A stretch of 64,000 nucleotides of DNA from Acidisarcina sp. (GTDB lineage Bacteria > Acidobacteriota > Terriglobia > Terriglobales > Acidobacteriaceae): positions 434,001 to 498,000 of the forward strand of contig DATLIY010000009.1 of the NCBI GenBank assembly GCA_035539175.1. Reading direction: 5' to 3'. The translations under genes and the position numbers were made by a program. The notes beneath the pieces are model-generated. The model was not told the DNA's origin and made no database searches. It was given only the letters and a program-made list of their open reading frames with translations. Below, in pieces: positions 42,339 to 51,920 of the stretch (position 1 is its first letter; the number at the start of each line of letters is the position of its first letter).

Positions 42339-42504
42339 ATCTACCCCTTTCTGAATGCGCGCTTCGGGACGAGACAAGGTGCGAAGCTGCCAACCGAAGC
42401 TATAAAGCTTGGATGCAGCCTCCGGACCTGCCGCAACTATTCGACACAAGCCATTTAAATAGAGCGACTTGTGGCAGATCCCTCGCGTTGAAATGCCGAG
42501 TTTG

Positions 42505-43320
42505 CTAGTTGGCAATCTGCCACAGCGCGATTCCGCCGGTCAGCCCCTGCTCGTTTTCGATCAGGGTGACTTCAGGACGCGGCTCGATCTCCAGCTTGCG
42601 GGAGTTGCCGCCGCCGATATACAGGTGGTCCCAGTTAAAGAGTGCCTCAGTCTGGGCAATGGCGCGTTCCACCAGGCGATTCCATTTCTTGTGACCGATT
42701 TTGTCCAGCGCAGCTCTGCCGATCAGCTCCTCGTATGTCTTGCCCTTGCGCCAGGGATGGTGCGCGAGTTCGAGACCGGGACAGAGGCGGCCATCGGTAT
42801 AAAGCGCCGACCCGACGCCGGTGCCAAGCGTGAGAACCAGTTCAACGCCGCGGCCACGGATGGCGCCATACCCCTGCACGGCGGCGTCGTTGCAGACACG
42901 CACCGGCTTCCCCCATTTCTGCTCCAGCGTCTGCTCTAGGGGGAATCCAACCCAGCTCTTGTCGAGGTTGGCGGCGGTCAGGGTCTCGCCCTGCTTGATG
43001 ACTCCAGGAAAGCCCACAGAGACGCGGTCAAATGCGGGCATCTGCGCCTTCATCTCGTCGAGGATCGCCAGCATCTTGCCCGGAGAGGCGGGGTGGGGGG
43101 TAGGGACTCGCAGGCGCTCGCTGACGGAGTGGCCCTGGGAGTCGAGCGCCATCATCTTCAACCCACTGCCGCCGATGTCAATGGCCAGAGTAGTTAGATT
43201 GCGCCAATTCCCCTGCCTGCTTCGAGCGGCCTTGCCACTGCCTGTCTTCGTGGCTCGCCTGGTCTGGCCCTGTTTGGTTCCCGCTTGTTTCGATCTACCC
43301 TGTTTTGTGCCTGCCCGCAT
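42505..43320 (-). CDS. ROK-family, polyphosphate-glucokinase-like kinase with basic N-terminal tail
   Basis: A 271-residue sugar kinase. A 38-residue Lys/Arg/Gln/Thr-rich tail containing two AGTKQG repeats precedes the kinase core. The core has the phosphate-1 loop LAIDIGGSGLKMMALD, the catalytic Asp in VRVCNDAAVQGYGA and the phosphate-2 loop VLTLGTGVGSALY. The missing zinc-motif region and small core resemble actinobacterial polyphosphate glucokinases. The tail is probably real, as ATG at 43320 has GAGGAG seven bases before it. It likely makes glucose-6-phosphate, but polyphosphate use is inferred. Confidence 0.8.
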   Translation of the reverse strand: MRAGTKQGRSKQAGTKQGQTRRATKTGSGKAARSRQGNWRNLTTLAIDIGGSGLKMMALDSQGHSVSERLRVPTPHPASPGKMLAILDEMKAQMPAFDRVSVGFPGVIKQGETLTAANLDKSWVGFPLEQTLEQKWGKPVRVCNDAAVQGYGAIRGRGVELVLTLGTGVGSALYTDGRLCPGLELAHHPWRKGKTYEELIGRAALDKIGHKKWNRLVERAIAQTEALFNWDHLYIGGGNSRKLEIEPRPEVTLIENEQGLTGGIALWQIAN

Positions 43321-43579
43321 TGGGTTACTCCTCGCAGATAGAAATACGCCAGATCTTGAGAATCCGCACCGGATGCGCTGTCTCTTCGATTCGCTGCAGG
43401 ATCGTTGGCAGAACTTCTGGATTTAGAAGCCCCGGCGCGATCGCCGTACTATACCTCGCCATCATACGGTGGGTTTGCACCGGTCAGAAAGTCCCCCCAT
43501 GCGACCACTTGCGTATACACCGTATACTCAGGCTGCCATGAAGCCACACGCATTTGGCTTTTGCAGCTATCTGTAGCCC

Positions 43580-44404
43580 ATGGAGGAAAAAAGAAAGCCA
43601 ATGATTCTGCGAGTCCTGGAAGAGATGGCGGATTGGGATAGCAAAGAGGATACCGCGTGGCACCTGGTGCGGCAGAGCCAGAGTCGGAAGACGCTGCCCA
43701 TGCTGCTGATTCCCCAGCCCGCGCATGCCGTGCTGGCGGGCGATCTGGCAGCAGCGCTGCTTCCCGATGCATTTGGAGAACTGCCGGCGAATGTGCTGCA
43801 CGCGATCCGTATGCACGATACGGGATGGGGGATCCTGGACGCCGCGCAGATTCACCGGGTACGAAACCCCCAGGGCAAACCGGGTGGCAAAGTCCAGAAG
43901 GCGTCGGCGGTAGAGGTGGTTTCCTTCCTCGACGTTCCTCCATCGGAGGCAGTGGGGGCCTGGAAGTCCTCTATTGAAGAGATGGAAAAGGTAGCGCCGG
44001 AAAGCGCTTATATCGTGAGTCAGCACTTCTCTCTGCTGTCCGCCCACGAGGAAGATCGCGCCCATGTGGCCTTTCGTAAGCAGGAGAGCGCACGGCGCGA
44101 GCGCATCCTGAAGACCGCGAAATGCGGCGTAGCGGATTTGGAGCGGTGGACGGATGCGCTCGGCTTCTGCGACCTGCTTTCGCTGTACCTGTGCTGCGGA
44201 ACCACGGCAGCGGCCACGCTGCCACGCAGCCACCCTTCCCGTCCCACAGACGCGCCTACAGTACGGGTGCGTCAACAGGGACAGACCATCCTCATGAGCG
44301 AACCAATAATTCGCTCCGGAACGACGGTGGAGGTCCACGGAATTCGCCATCCGGCCCCTGCCGCCGGATCGGCAGCGCAGGGCGTGAACTGGATTTTTGC
44401 CTGA
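43580..44404 (+). CDS. DUF3891 family protein
   Basis: A 274-residue protein resembling DUF3891. The recognisable core is the segment HAVLAGDLAAALL, the His-Asp motif HAIRMHDTGWG and the later QHFSLL, a helical arrangement that looks like an HD-type fold. The last 60 residues form a separate beta-rich tail. The biochemical role is unknown. ATG at 43580 is used; a second ATG at 43601 has GGAGG within the first codons and could be the real start. It lies divergent from the ROK kinase. Confidence 0.75.
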   Translation: MEEKRKPMILRVLEEMADWDSKEDTAWHLVRQSQSRKTLPMLLIPQPAHAVLAGDLAAALLPDAFGELPANVLHAIRMHDTGWGILDAAQIHRVRNPQGKPGGKVQKASAVEVVSFLDVPPSEAVGAWKSSIEEMEKVAPESAYIVSQHFSLLSAHEEDRAHVAFRKQESARRERILKTAKCGVADLERWTDALGFCDLLSLYLCCGTTAAATLPRSHPSRPTDAPTVRVRQQGQTILMSEPIIRSGTTVEVHGIRHPAPAAGSAAQGVNWIFA

Positions 44405-45145
44405 AGACCATAAAACAGGGTCTTGCACCATGCCTGGTGCAGAGATGCGCTTCGAATAGGCACCTATTTGCACCGGAATGATGCATAATCGGACATCGAG
44501 CATGCAAGGTTTTGCACACCCAGTTGCCTGAAAATGTTATAGATAGTTACCAATTATCTAAAAAGTACCTACATTGTAAATCCCCAAAGTGACCTCCTCA
44601 TAGGACACTGAACACACGATCGTGCAATTGCTCCAGGTATGGTTCAAAACCGATGGGAGATGTGCGAGCTTTTCACTTTGTTTTCGCGCCTCTTTTCAGG
44701 ATGATCCCTAGACCGGGAACGGAATTTCAAACCCGGCACCGAGGGCGTGTAGAGGATCGGAACCGGTTATTTTTCCCGCGAAGATGCGGGCTTCTCAGGG
44801 TTGCGTTGACGGCTTTCGAGGTAGCAGTTTTTGTCCTCGTGTAGCGCGGAGGAACATGCAATGAGGACTCTGAGACCGGTCATTTGCGGATTTCATTCTC
44901 TCCATGATCCGCGCATTCAGGAACAACTGACTTTGAGCCTCCTCCGCGGACGGAGATGGAAAATCTACGCGAGTGGCAGGGGAGTTGCAAGTAGGCAGTA
45001 CGATCCGTGGCCTAACTTGCGTTTGCCATAACGACGGGCCCGGTTGAGAAGCACCAGGTTAGACGCCTCTACCGGATACTTGGCCTTGTTCCGCCTAGCG
45101 TCTAGGCACGAGCACACATACATGGAACTGACAGCGAGCGGACCA
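44405..45145. other. 741-base non-coding stretch before the giant NHL protein
   Basis: No gene is supported here. A 56- to 66-codon frame near 44831-45031 has GGAGG before ATG 44861 but no resemblance to anything. The left part has three TTGCAC hexamers between 44422 and 44515 and a small hairpin TGCACCA-TGCC-TGGTGCA (44424-44441). The AT-rich block 44530-44590 may hold the promoter. A long leader for the surface-protein gene is possible. Confidence 0.5.
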
Positions 45146-48100
45146 ATGATGAGCATGATCAATCGCGGATGGAAGCAGGCGGCCTTAGCGGGTCTTCGTT
45201 ACACGGCAATCCTGAGTGTTATCGCAACTCTGGGCGTATCGGTGGAGGCGCAGTCCGTGCGATCCATCCCCAGCGCCACGAAGGTAGCCGGGACCGGCTC
45301 CCACGGCTTTAATACCGATTACGGGCCGTCTTCCAGCGTGGAGCTCAATGCCCCGTCCAGCAACCTGTTTGATGCACAGGGCAACCAGTACATCTCGGAC
45401 TCCGGGAACAACTGCGTTCGCCTGGTGGATAGCAAGAGCGGAAATATGGTGACAGTGGCTGGACTGACGCAGTCCGGATCTACGGACACCTGCAACTCCA
45501 GCCTGAACTCCACGCCCACGGCAGCACAGGGTCTGCTTGCGCCGAGCGGGCTTGCGCTTGATTCAGCCGGCAACCTATACATCGCGGACACAGGCCACAA
45601 CTGCGTGCGCCGACTGGGTGCCGGAGCGACCGGATCGGCAAATCTGGTAACAGTGGCCGGTGATTGCACCCAGCCAGCCGCCTCTGCGGTGACGCCGGCT
45701 CCTTATGGGCTGGCATTCGACACCGCGGGCAACCTGTATGTCTCCACCCAGGACAATGCCAGCGGCGTGAACCAGGTTGTCCTGCATCGCCCTGCGGATG
45801 GCGCAACGACCGTCTGCCGCGTAGCGGGCGCAGCCTCCGCATTGGTGCCGACGGCGTGCAACAGCGGCACCCTACCCACTCTCAGCAAGCCTGCCGGCCT
45901 GGCCTTTGATCCGGTGGGCGACCTCTTCATCGCCGATAGCGGCAACGGCTGCGTGCGCGAAATGACCCCCGCCGGAGCCTTCAGCACGGCGGTTGGACTC
46001 TGCACCAACGACGGCACCGGGTCGAGCGCCACGGCGCTCTCCAGCCCCACCGGACTGGTCTTTAACCAGGCGGGCAAGCTCTTCGTCAGCGATACAACCA
46101 AGTCCCAGGTCTACGAATTCCTCCAGCCTGCAACGCTGAATCTGATTGCGGGTCTCTCGACCGGCACCTCAGGAACCTATGCGGTGAGCCAGGACGGCGC
46201 GCCAGCGATCACGGTTCCCCTGTCGTCGCCACAAGGTATCTCGGCGGATCCGATGGGCAACGTGATGGTGGTCGACTCGCAGAACAACATCGTCCGTATG
46301 CTGGCGGCGGGCTTCCGCTTCCCGGACACATCCGTGAATTCCGCCAGTCCATCGCAGACCGCATTCTTCGTCATTACCGCACCGGTAAAGCTCGCGTCCT
46401 CGGTGGGCAGCGGCTTCAAGATTGTCAGCAGCTCCTGCACTGGAACCCTGAAGGCTTCCACCACTTCCACTCCGACCACGTGCGGCGTTACGGTATCCTT
46501 TCAGCCTGTCTATCCCGGCGCCCTGCGCTCTCCTCTGATTCTTACCGACACGACTCCGAACACGAAGTACACCTGGGGATTGAGCGGCACGGGCCTGGGA
46601 GCGGAAGCAATCTTCTCTCCGGGTACGCTCAAGACCCTGCTGTCATCGCTGGCAAATCCTGCGGCGGTGCGTCTGGATGGCGCAGGGAATGTCTATTTCG
46701 CCGAGGGAGGGACTTCGGGCAATGGCGATCTCAAGGTCATTCCCGCAGGATCGACGACTCCATCAACGCTGATCGCTCCCGGCGCAGGTTTGAATACGCC
46801 CACCGCCATTGCACTGGACTCCGCTGGCAATATCTTCATCGCGGATAAGGGGACCAACAGCGTTTACCGATATGACGCAAATGGCGCACTCACTACGCTC
46901 GCTTCCGGCCTGAGCGATCCCGAGGCAATGGCGATCGACATTTTTGACAACCTGTATATTGCCGAGTCGGGCACGACTCCCGCGGTACGGGAGATCTACG
47001 CGGGTGGGCAGCAAGCGATCCTGGCCGGGCAGGGACCGATTGCCAACGCGAACGGTGTACCGGCAATTCAGGCCAAGCTGCTTACGCCAAGCGGGCTGGC
47101 AGTGGATGACCATGGGATGATCGTCGTCTCGGACGCCACAGGCTATCGCGTCTACTCCATAGACACCGGACGCATCATTCATTACCTGGTGGGGAACGGC
47201 ACCACCACGGATACTGCCCCTGGCACAGCCCTGGGAACGGCACTCCAGAATCCACGCGATCTGGCGATGGATGCCGCGGGCGACGTCTACATTGCAGACG
47301 GAACCGGTAACAGCACAATCCTCGTCTACAGCAGCTCGCAGCAGAATCCGACCGTCACCACAATCGCCGGCACAGGAAGCGCAGGCAACACCAGCGGACC
47401 CAGCACCTCTGCCCAGTTGAACAACCCCATCTCGCTGGCGCTGGACGGCAAGTCGGATATCTACATCGTGGACGCTGGCAATCTGGCGCTGCGCGAGATC
47501 GTCTACAACCCGCCCGTGCTGGACTTCGGCACGATCAAGGTTGGCGATGTATCCCCTGCAATGACCGTGACGCTGTGGGACACGGGCAACAAGAACCTGA
47601 CGCAGGTTTCTTCGTTGCTGATGAGCGACACGACAAACTTCTCACTGGACACTACAAGCACGCTGTGCGGCACTACGGTGCTCTCTGGCGCGACCTGCGA
47701 TTACGGCTTCCGCTTCAATCCACAGTCAACTGGAGCCTTCACGTCGACAGCAACCCTGACCGACAACTCCTACAACACCACGCAGGTGATCACTTTGAAG
47801 GGTGGCGCCACGGCCGGGAACATCACGCCCTCCACGATCAACACGGCGACCTATACCGGCGTCTATGGCACTCCCTACACCTGGACCGCGGGTGTGACGG
47901 GCGATGGAACGCATACCCCCACGGGAACCTTGACCTTCACGATCAATGGCAATCCTGTGTGCCCGCCGCTGACGCTGAACGGATCGGCCCAGGTGAGCTG
48001 CTCTCCCTCGCCTACGGGATTGGCTGCCGGCACGTACACAATGACGATCAGCTACTCCGGCGACAGCGTGTACGCAGCGAACTCCACCACGGCTACGGCG

Positions 48101-49438
48101 ACAATTCTGCCCGCACCGGTGACAATCACCGCCAATAGCGCCTCGCGTCCCTATGGACAGCCGAATCCTGTCTTCACCGGAACCATCACCGGAGTTGTAC
48201 CCGGTGAGACCATCACCGCCACATACTCCACCACTGCTACGCAGTACAGCGCTCCCGGGATCTACCCGATTACGCCGGTTGCAGCGGCGGGTCCGGGTAC
48301 TTCGCTGAGCAACTACGCCATCACAATCGTGAATGGAACGCTGACGATCACGCAGGCCGGGCCGGTCACGATCACGGTTGCCAATGCAACTCGCATCTAC
48401 GGCGTGCCGAATCCAACATTCACGTCCACCACTGTGAACGGAGCGAACGGCGATACGATCACGGTTACCTACTCCACGACAGCGACGTTGAACTCGCCGG
48501 TCGGGACCTATCCCATCAACGCAACGCTCAGCGGACCATCGGCAACGGACTACAGCGGAGCGACCGTGGTTGCGGGCGTGCTGACGATTACCCAGGCTCC
48601 CACGAGCATGACGTTGACGAGTTCGAACAGCTCCCCGAAGACGGGCGACGCGGTCACCTTCACGGCAGTGGTCACCTCAACTTCGCAGATCACTCCGGAT
48701 GGAACCGTGACCTTCGCCAATGGAGGCACCCCTCTTGGCACAGGGACGCTCGATGCCACCGGGCACGCCACCTTTACCACCTCGGCCCTGACTGCGGGCA
48801 ACCATACCATCACGGCTACCTATCCGGGCACGGTGAACTTTATGCCGAGCACGGCTAGCCTCTCACAGGGTGTTGTGACGCCCGGATCCAACGGAAGCTT
48901 CGCCATTACGGCGACTCCGGCGTACCAGGAAGTGAAGGGAGCCGGCAGCAACGTCTACCAGGTCACGGTGAAGTCGCTGGACGGCTTCTACGGCCCGGTA
49001 ACCCTGAGCTGTGCCGGACTGCCTGCCGACGCAACTTGTGCGTTTAGTCCTGCGACCGTGACGTTGACCGCGGGCGGAACCGCTACAACGACGCTGACCA
49101 CCACAACCACGCTGAAGGATGCAGCGACAGCAGGCGTGAAGCTGCCAGCTCCGGGTGGGCAGGGCATGTTGCCTCTGCTGGCATGGACCATGTTCCCAAT
49201 GCAGCTGAGCGGTGCAGCAACGCTGCTGGCAGGCGGACTGCGCCGGCGCAGGAAAGAGAGCTTCTGGAAGCGGCTGATGTTCCTGCTTCCTGTTGCGCTG
49301 CTTGTTCTGGGGCTATCGGGTTGCGGATGCACGGTAACCCAGTTCCACACCTACACGATTACAATTTCGGGGACCGGAACTTCGGGCGGTGCTCCGTTGA
49401 CTGAGACGACTACAGTGACGCTTTCCGTCATTCAATAG
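45146..49438 (+). CDS. Giant exported NHL-repeat / Ig-like / MBG-domain surface protein
   Basis: About 1430 residues. A signal peptide (ending VSVEA) is followed by roughly ten NHL-type propeller blades with NLYIADTGHNCVRRL patterns in two groups, separated by an Ig-like choice-of-anchor domain. Then come a second Ig-like domain (PVLDFGTIKVGDVSPAMT), a bacterial Ig-like domain, two MBG-type repeats (SRPYGQPNPVFTG and TRIYGVPNPTFTS) and another Ig-like domain. The tail has two membrane helices around RRRRKESFWKR and ends in LSGCGC with a small beta stretch. Starts at 45044, 45122 and 45146 are possible. It is probably a surface or adhesion protein. Confidence 0.85.
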   Translation: MMSMINRGWKQAALAGLRYTAILSVIATLGVSVEAQSVRSIPSATKVAGTGSHGFNTDYGPSSSVELNAPSSNLFDAQGNQYISDSGNNCVRLVDSKSGNMVTVAGLTQSGSTDTCNSSLNSTPTAAQGLLAPSGLALDSAGNLYIADTGHNCVRRLGAGATGSANLVTVAGDCTQPAASAVTPAPYGLAFDTAGNLYVSTQDNASGVNQVVLHRPADGATTVCRVAGAASALVPTACNSGTLPTLSKPAGLAFDPVGDLFIADSGNGCVREMTPAGAFSTAVGLCTNDGTGSSATALSSPTGLVFNQAGKLFVSDTTKSQVYEFLQPATLNLIAGLSTGTSGTYAVSQDGAPAITVPLSSPQGISADPMGNVMVVDSQNNIVRMLAAGFRFPDTSVNSASPSQTAFFVITAPVKLASSVGSGFKIVSSSCTGTLKASTTSTPTTCGVTVSFQPVYPGALRSPLILTDTTPNTKYTWGLSGTGLGAEAIFSPGTLKTLLSSLANPAAVRLDGAGNVYFAEGGTSGNGDLKVIPAGSTTPSTLIAPGAGLNTPTAIALDSAGNIFIADKGTNSVYRYDANGALTTLASGLSDPEAMAIDIFDNLYIAESGTTPAVREIYAGGQQAILAGQGPIANANGVPAIQAKLLTPSGLAVDDHGMIVVSDATGYRVYSIDTGRIIHYLVGNGTTTDTAPGTALGTALQNPRDLAMDAAGDVYIADGTGNSTILVYSSSQQNPTVTTIAGTGSAGNTSGPSTSAQLNNPISLALDGKSDIYIVDAGNLALREIVYNPPVLDFGTIKVGDVSPAMTVTLWDTGNKNLTQVSSLLMSDTTNFSLDTTSTLCGTTVLSGATCDYGFRFNPQSTGAFTSTATLTDNSYNTTQVITLKGGATAGNITPSTINTATYTGVYGTPYTWTAGVTGDGTHTPTGTLTFTINGNPVCPPLTLNGSAQVSCSPSPTGLAAGTYTMTISYSGDSVYAANSTTATATILPAPVTITANSASRPYGQPNPVFTGTITGVVPGETITATYSTTATQYSAPGIYPITPVAAAGPGTSLSNYAITIVNGTLTITQAGPVTITVANATRIYGVPNPTFTSTTVNGANGDTITVTYSTTATLNSPVGTYPINATLSGPSATDYSGATVVAGVLTITQAPTSMTLTSSNSSPKTGDAVTFTAVVTSTSQITPDGTVTFANGGTPLGTGTLDATGHATFTTSALTAGNHTITATYPGTVNFMPSTASLSQGVVTPGSNGSFAITATPAYQEVKGAGSNVYQVTVKSLDGFYGPVTLSCAGLPADATCAFSPATVTLTAGGTATTTLTTTTTLKDAATAGVKLPAPGGQGMLPLLAWTMFPMQLSGAATLLAGGLRRRRKESFWKRLMFLLPVALLVLGLSGCGCTVTQFHTYTITISGTGTSGGAPLTETTTVTLSVIQ

Positions 49439-49544
49439 AAATCGATGAATTCACGCCGGATTCTTGCATCGATAAGGGTCCGGCGGATTTACTATCTCGT
49501 TATATTTTCATTCTTTAGTATTTGTCCCGCGGAGGGTTCCCGAC

Positions 49545-51242
49545 ATGCAATCTCGCTCTATCCGTTCATTCGCAGTGTTGCTCCTGGCCGCAGTAACCGC
49601 TACGGCTGGAGCGCAGCAGGCTGCGCCGAACGCACACCCAGCGAAGCAACCTTCACCGTACTCGCGCGTTGATCTCTACGGCGGATATGCTTTCCTGGCT
49701 CCGAGCGGCAGTGTGGAGGGATTCAACTACCAGCGGATTACCACGGGGGCGGTGACAAGCGCCGCGTTTTACTTTAAGAAGAAAGTGGGCGCCCAGGTAG
49801 AAGCGGGCTTTCACCCTTACGGCTATGAGTCTCTAAAGAATCCCTACCTGGTGCCTGGCAGCGACTGCGCGTACACCGCACAGGCCGGACCGATCATCCG
49901 CTTCCCTTCCACGCATCTGGTTCCCTTTGTTCACGTGCTGGGAGGCGCAGCGAAGGTGGGTGGACCGCGCTTTCAGCCTTGCACCTGGGGACTGGGACTG
50001 ACGGCCGGCGGCGGCCTCGACTACATTCTCCCGTTCTGGAGAAACCATCTCGCGGTGCGCGTCTTTCAGTTGGATTACGAGTACATGCACGTCGATTTCG
50101 GACCGACCAATCCTTATGGGCTCGCGGGCGGCAAGGCAAATATCAATGCTTTGCGCGCAAGCGGCGGAATGGTTTTGCGGTTTGGCGATCTGGCTCCTTA
50201 CCCCCCGGTATCGTTTGAGTGCAAGGCAACACCTTCCGAGGTGTTCCCGGGAGACCCGGTGAATGTTACAGCGACTCTGACCAACGTTCTGGGAAACAAG
50301 AAGATCAACTACAAATGGACCTCCAGCAATGGGCCGGTCAGCGCGACTTCCCCGGAGATTTCAGTCGAGACCAAGGGACTGGCGGCAGGCACCTACAGCG
50401 TTACGGCGCATGCCTACGAAAACGGCAAGAACCAGGAGTTCACCTCCTGCACCGCGAGCTTCTATGTGAAGCCGATTGGGCCGCCGACGATCTTCTGCTC
50501 AGCCAGCCCGACGACCATCGCCCCGGGAGACAGCTCGACAATTACCAGCATTGCAACCAGCCCGGCCAATCGTCCGCTCACGTATTCTTACACCGCTTCC
50601 GCCGGACAGATCAGCGGCACCACGAACACTGCGCAGTTGACGTCGGCAGGCGTTCCTCCGGGGGTTATCACGGTGATATGCGCGGTGCAAGACGATATCG
50701 GGCAGAAGGCAACGGCGCCGACGAACGTCACGGTTGGCACACCGCCGATTCCTCCGGCTCCCAAGCCACAGGCTCTCTGCTCGCTGGCCTTCTACCGCGA
50801 CAAGAAGCGCCCGGTACGCGTAGACAACGAAGCCCGCGCCTGCCTGGATGACATCGCGCTGACCATGCAGCATCAGCCGGATGCCCGTCTGGTCGTCGTG
50901 GGTGAACACTCGGCCGACGAACCGGCAACCACTGCCGCGGAGCGCGCCGTCAACACCAAGGCCTACCTGACTAACGAAAAGGGTCTGGATCCGGGCCGGA
51001 TCGATGTTCGCACCGGAAACCGAGTGGGCAAGACCGCGGAGAACTATCTCCTGCAGCCGGGAGCCACTTTTGAGGACGTCCCGACAGCGCCGGTATCCAA
51101 TACGCCAGTCAGTAAGCAGGCATACAGCACGGCAGCAAGCTACGCGGCAGCGGAGGCAAGAAAGCATCACAAGGCAACCACGCCCAAGCCGGCAGCCACT
51201 CAACCGAAGTCGATGGAAGGACAATCGACTCCTAAGAAGTAA
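49545..51242 (+). CDS. Outer-membrane protein: beta-barrel, Ig-like domains and OmpA-like C-terminus
   Basis: A 565-residue protein. The signal peptide ends at GAQQ, and a beta-barrel domain of about 190 residues (RVDLYGGYAFLAPSG to ASGGMVLRFGD) follows. Two Ig-like segments each begin with a cysteine-containing FxCxAxPxxxxPGD pattern. An OmpA-like domain comes last (LAFYRDKKRPVRVDNEARACLDDIA, LVVVGEHSADE, AERAVNTKAYL), with the Asp and Arg positions used for peptidoglycan contact roughly conserved. The tail is Lys/Ala/Pro rich. It probably tethers the outer membrane to the wall. ATG follows GGAGGG. It starts 106 bases after the giant surface protein and ends at a very strong terminator. Confidence 0.85.
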   Translation: MQSRSIRSFAVLLLAAVTATAGAQQAAPNAHPAKQPSPYSRVDLYGGYAFLAPSGSVEGFNYQRITTGAVTSAAFYFKKKVGAQVEAGFHPYGYESLKNPYLVPGSDCAYTAQAGPIIRFPSTHLVPFVHVLGGAAKVGGPRFQPCTWGLGLTAGGGLDYILPFWRNHLAVRVFQLDYEYMHVDFGPTNPYGLAGGKANINALRASGGMVLRFGDLAPYPPVSFECKATPSEVFPGDPVNVTATLTNVLGNKKINYKWTSSNGPVSATSPEISVETKGLAAGTYSVTAHAYENGKNQEFTSCTASFYVKPIGPPTIFCSASPTTIAPGDSSTITSIATSPANRPLTYSYTASAGQISGTTNTAQLTSAGVPPGVITVICAVQDDIGQKATAPTNVTVGTPPIPPAPKPQALCSLAFYRDKKRPVRVDNEARACLDDIALTMQHQPDARLVVVGEHSADEPATTAAERAVNTKAYLTNEKGLDPGRIDVRTGNRVGKTAENYLLQPGATFEDVPTAPVSNTPVSKQAYSTAASYAAAEARKHHKATTPKPAATQPKSMEGQSTPKK

Positions 51243-51260
51243 GCAAAGATCGGCAGTAGA

Positions 51261-51305
51261 AGAAAGAGACCCGGCCGCGAGATTCGCGGCCGGGTCTCTT
51301 TCTTT
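51261..51305 (+). terminator. Very strong intrinsic terminator
   Basis: A perfect 21-base stem (51261-51281 with 51285-51305, loop GAT) contains GACCCGGCCGCGA and its complement, and ends in CTCTTTCTTTG. It closes the OmpA-like gene on the plus strand and could work in both directions. Confidence 0.9.
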
Positions 51306-51812
51306 GTGGCGTACCGCCCCCTAATATGCTCTACATGCCCTCATACTAGAGCACTGCCCCGTTGGGCCTATACGGAAGGAGTTTTTGCCTATGCTGCCGT
51401 TCTTAACGAGCCTCTGCAGTCCATCGATTCGCCACGTTGCACCGATTCTTCCTTCGCAAAGGATGAGACGACGGATATCTCGATGCGCACGCTGAAGACA
51501 ATTCCTCTTGTAGTAGCAGAAGTCCCCGGAAGCACCCACACAGCCCCCAGAAAAACCGACAAGCGAGAGAACGCGGAGGGAAGCAGGCCCGAGTTTCGAT
51601 GTGTATCGTAATTTCGTAATTTCGCAGTCGATATCGGGGTGCTTCGAGGCATTGCCTCAAAACAGAGCGAATCCCGGCGCAGAAGGCAGACACGCCGCAG
51701 CCTGGTTCAGAAGAGAGACGTCGATCCAATGGCACACGGGATCGCGGACAAAGCAATCATCCGCCCACGGGTTGGGTACCATTCGCACAGGATTGCCTGC
51801 AATACATAGCAA

Positions 51813-51847
51813 AAGAGGTGCTCTCCTATTTACGGGGAGCACCTCTT
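51813..51847 (-). terminator. Terminator of the cytochrome conduit operon
   Basis: AAGAGGTGCTCTCC (51813-51826) pairs with GGGGAGCACCTCTT (51834-51847) with one G-U-type mismatch and loop TATTTAC. Read on the minus strand, TTTTGC follows. It lies 74 bases beyond the NapC-like stop. Confidence 0.8.
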
Positions 51848-51920
51848 CTATACCAGCGCAAATAAAGTCCGATTGGAACAGCCTGTGCGGCAGGTTGAAT
51901 CAGTTAAAGAACGTCCTGAT

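Larger units (their letters stand above)
51243..51920. other. Intergenic region between convergent outer-membrane protein and NapC-like genes
   Basis: 678 bases with a terminator for each neighbour (51261-51305 and 51813-51847). In between I see no supported gene. Small frames, such as 51389-51652 on the minus strand, lack ribosome binding sites and family likeness. Confidence 0.6.

Noticed and set aside
44831-45031. A 66-codon frame with GGAGG before an internal ATG
   Set aside because: It is short, Arg-rich and unlike any family; it is kept only as part of the non-coding description.
44880-45145. Cyclic-di-GMP type riboswitch before the surface protein
   Set aside because: The conserved core pattern of known classes is not present.
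51306-51652. Small frames on both strands downstream of the OmpA-like gene
   Set aside because: There is no clear ribosome binding site, no known family and no neighbours to support them.
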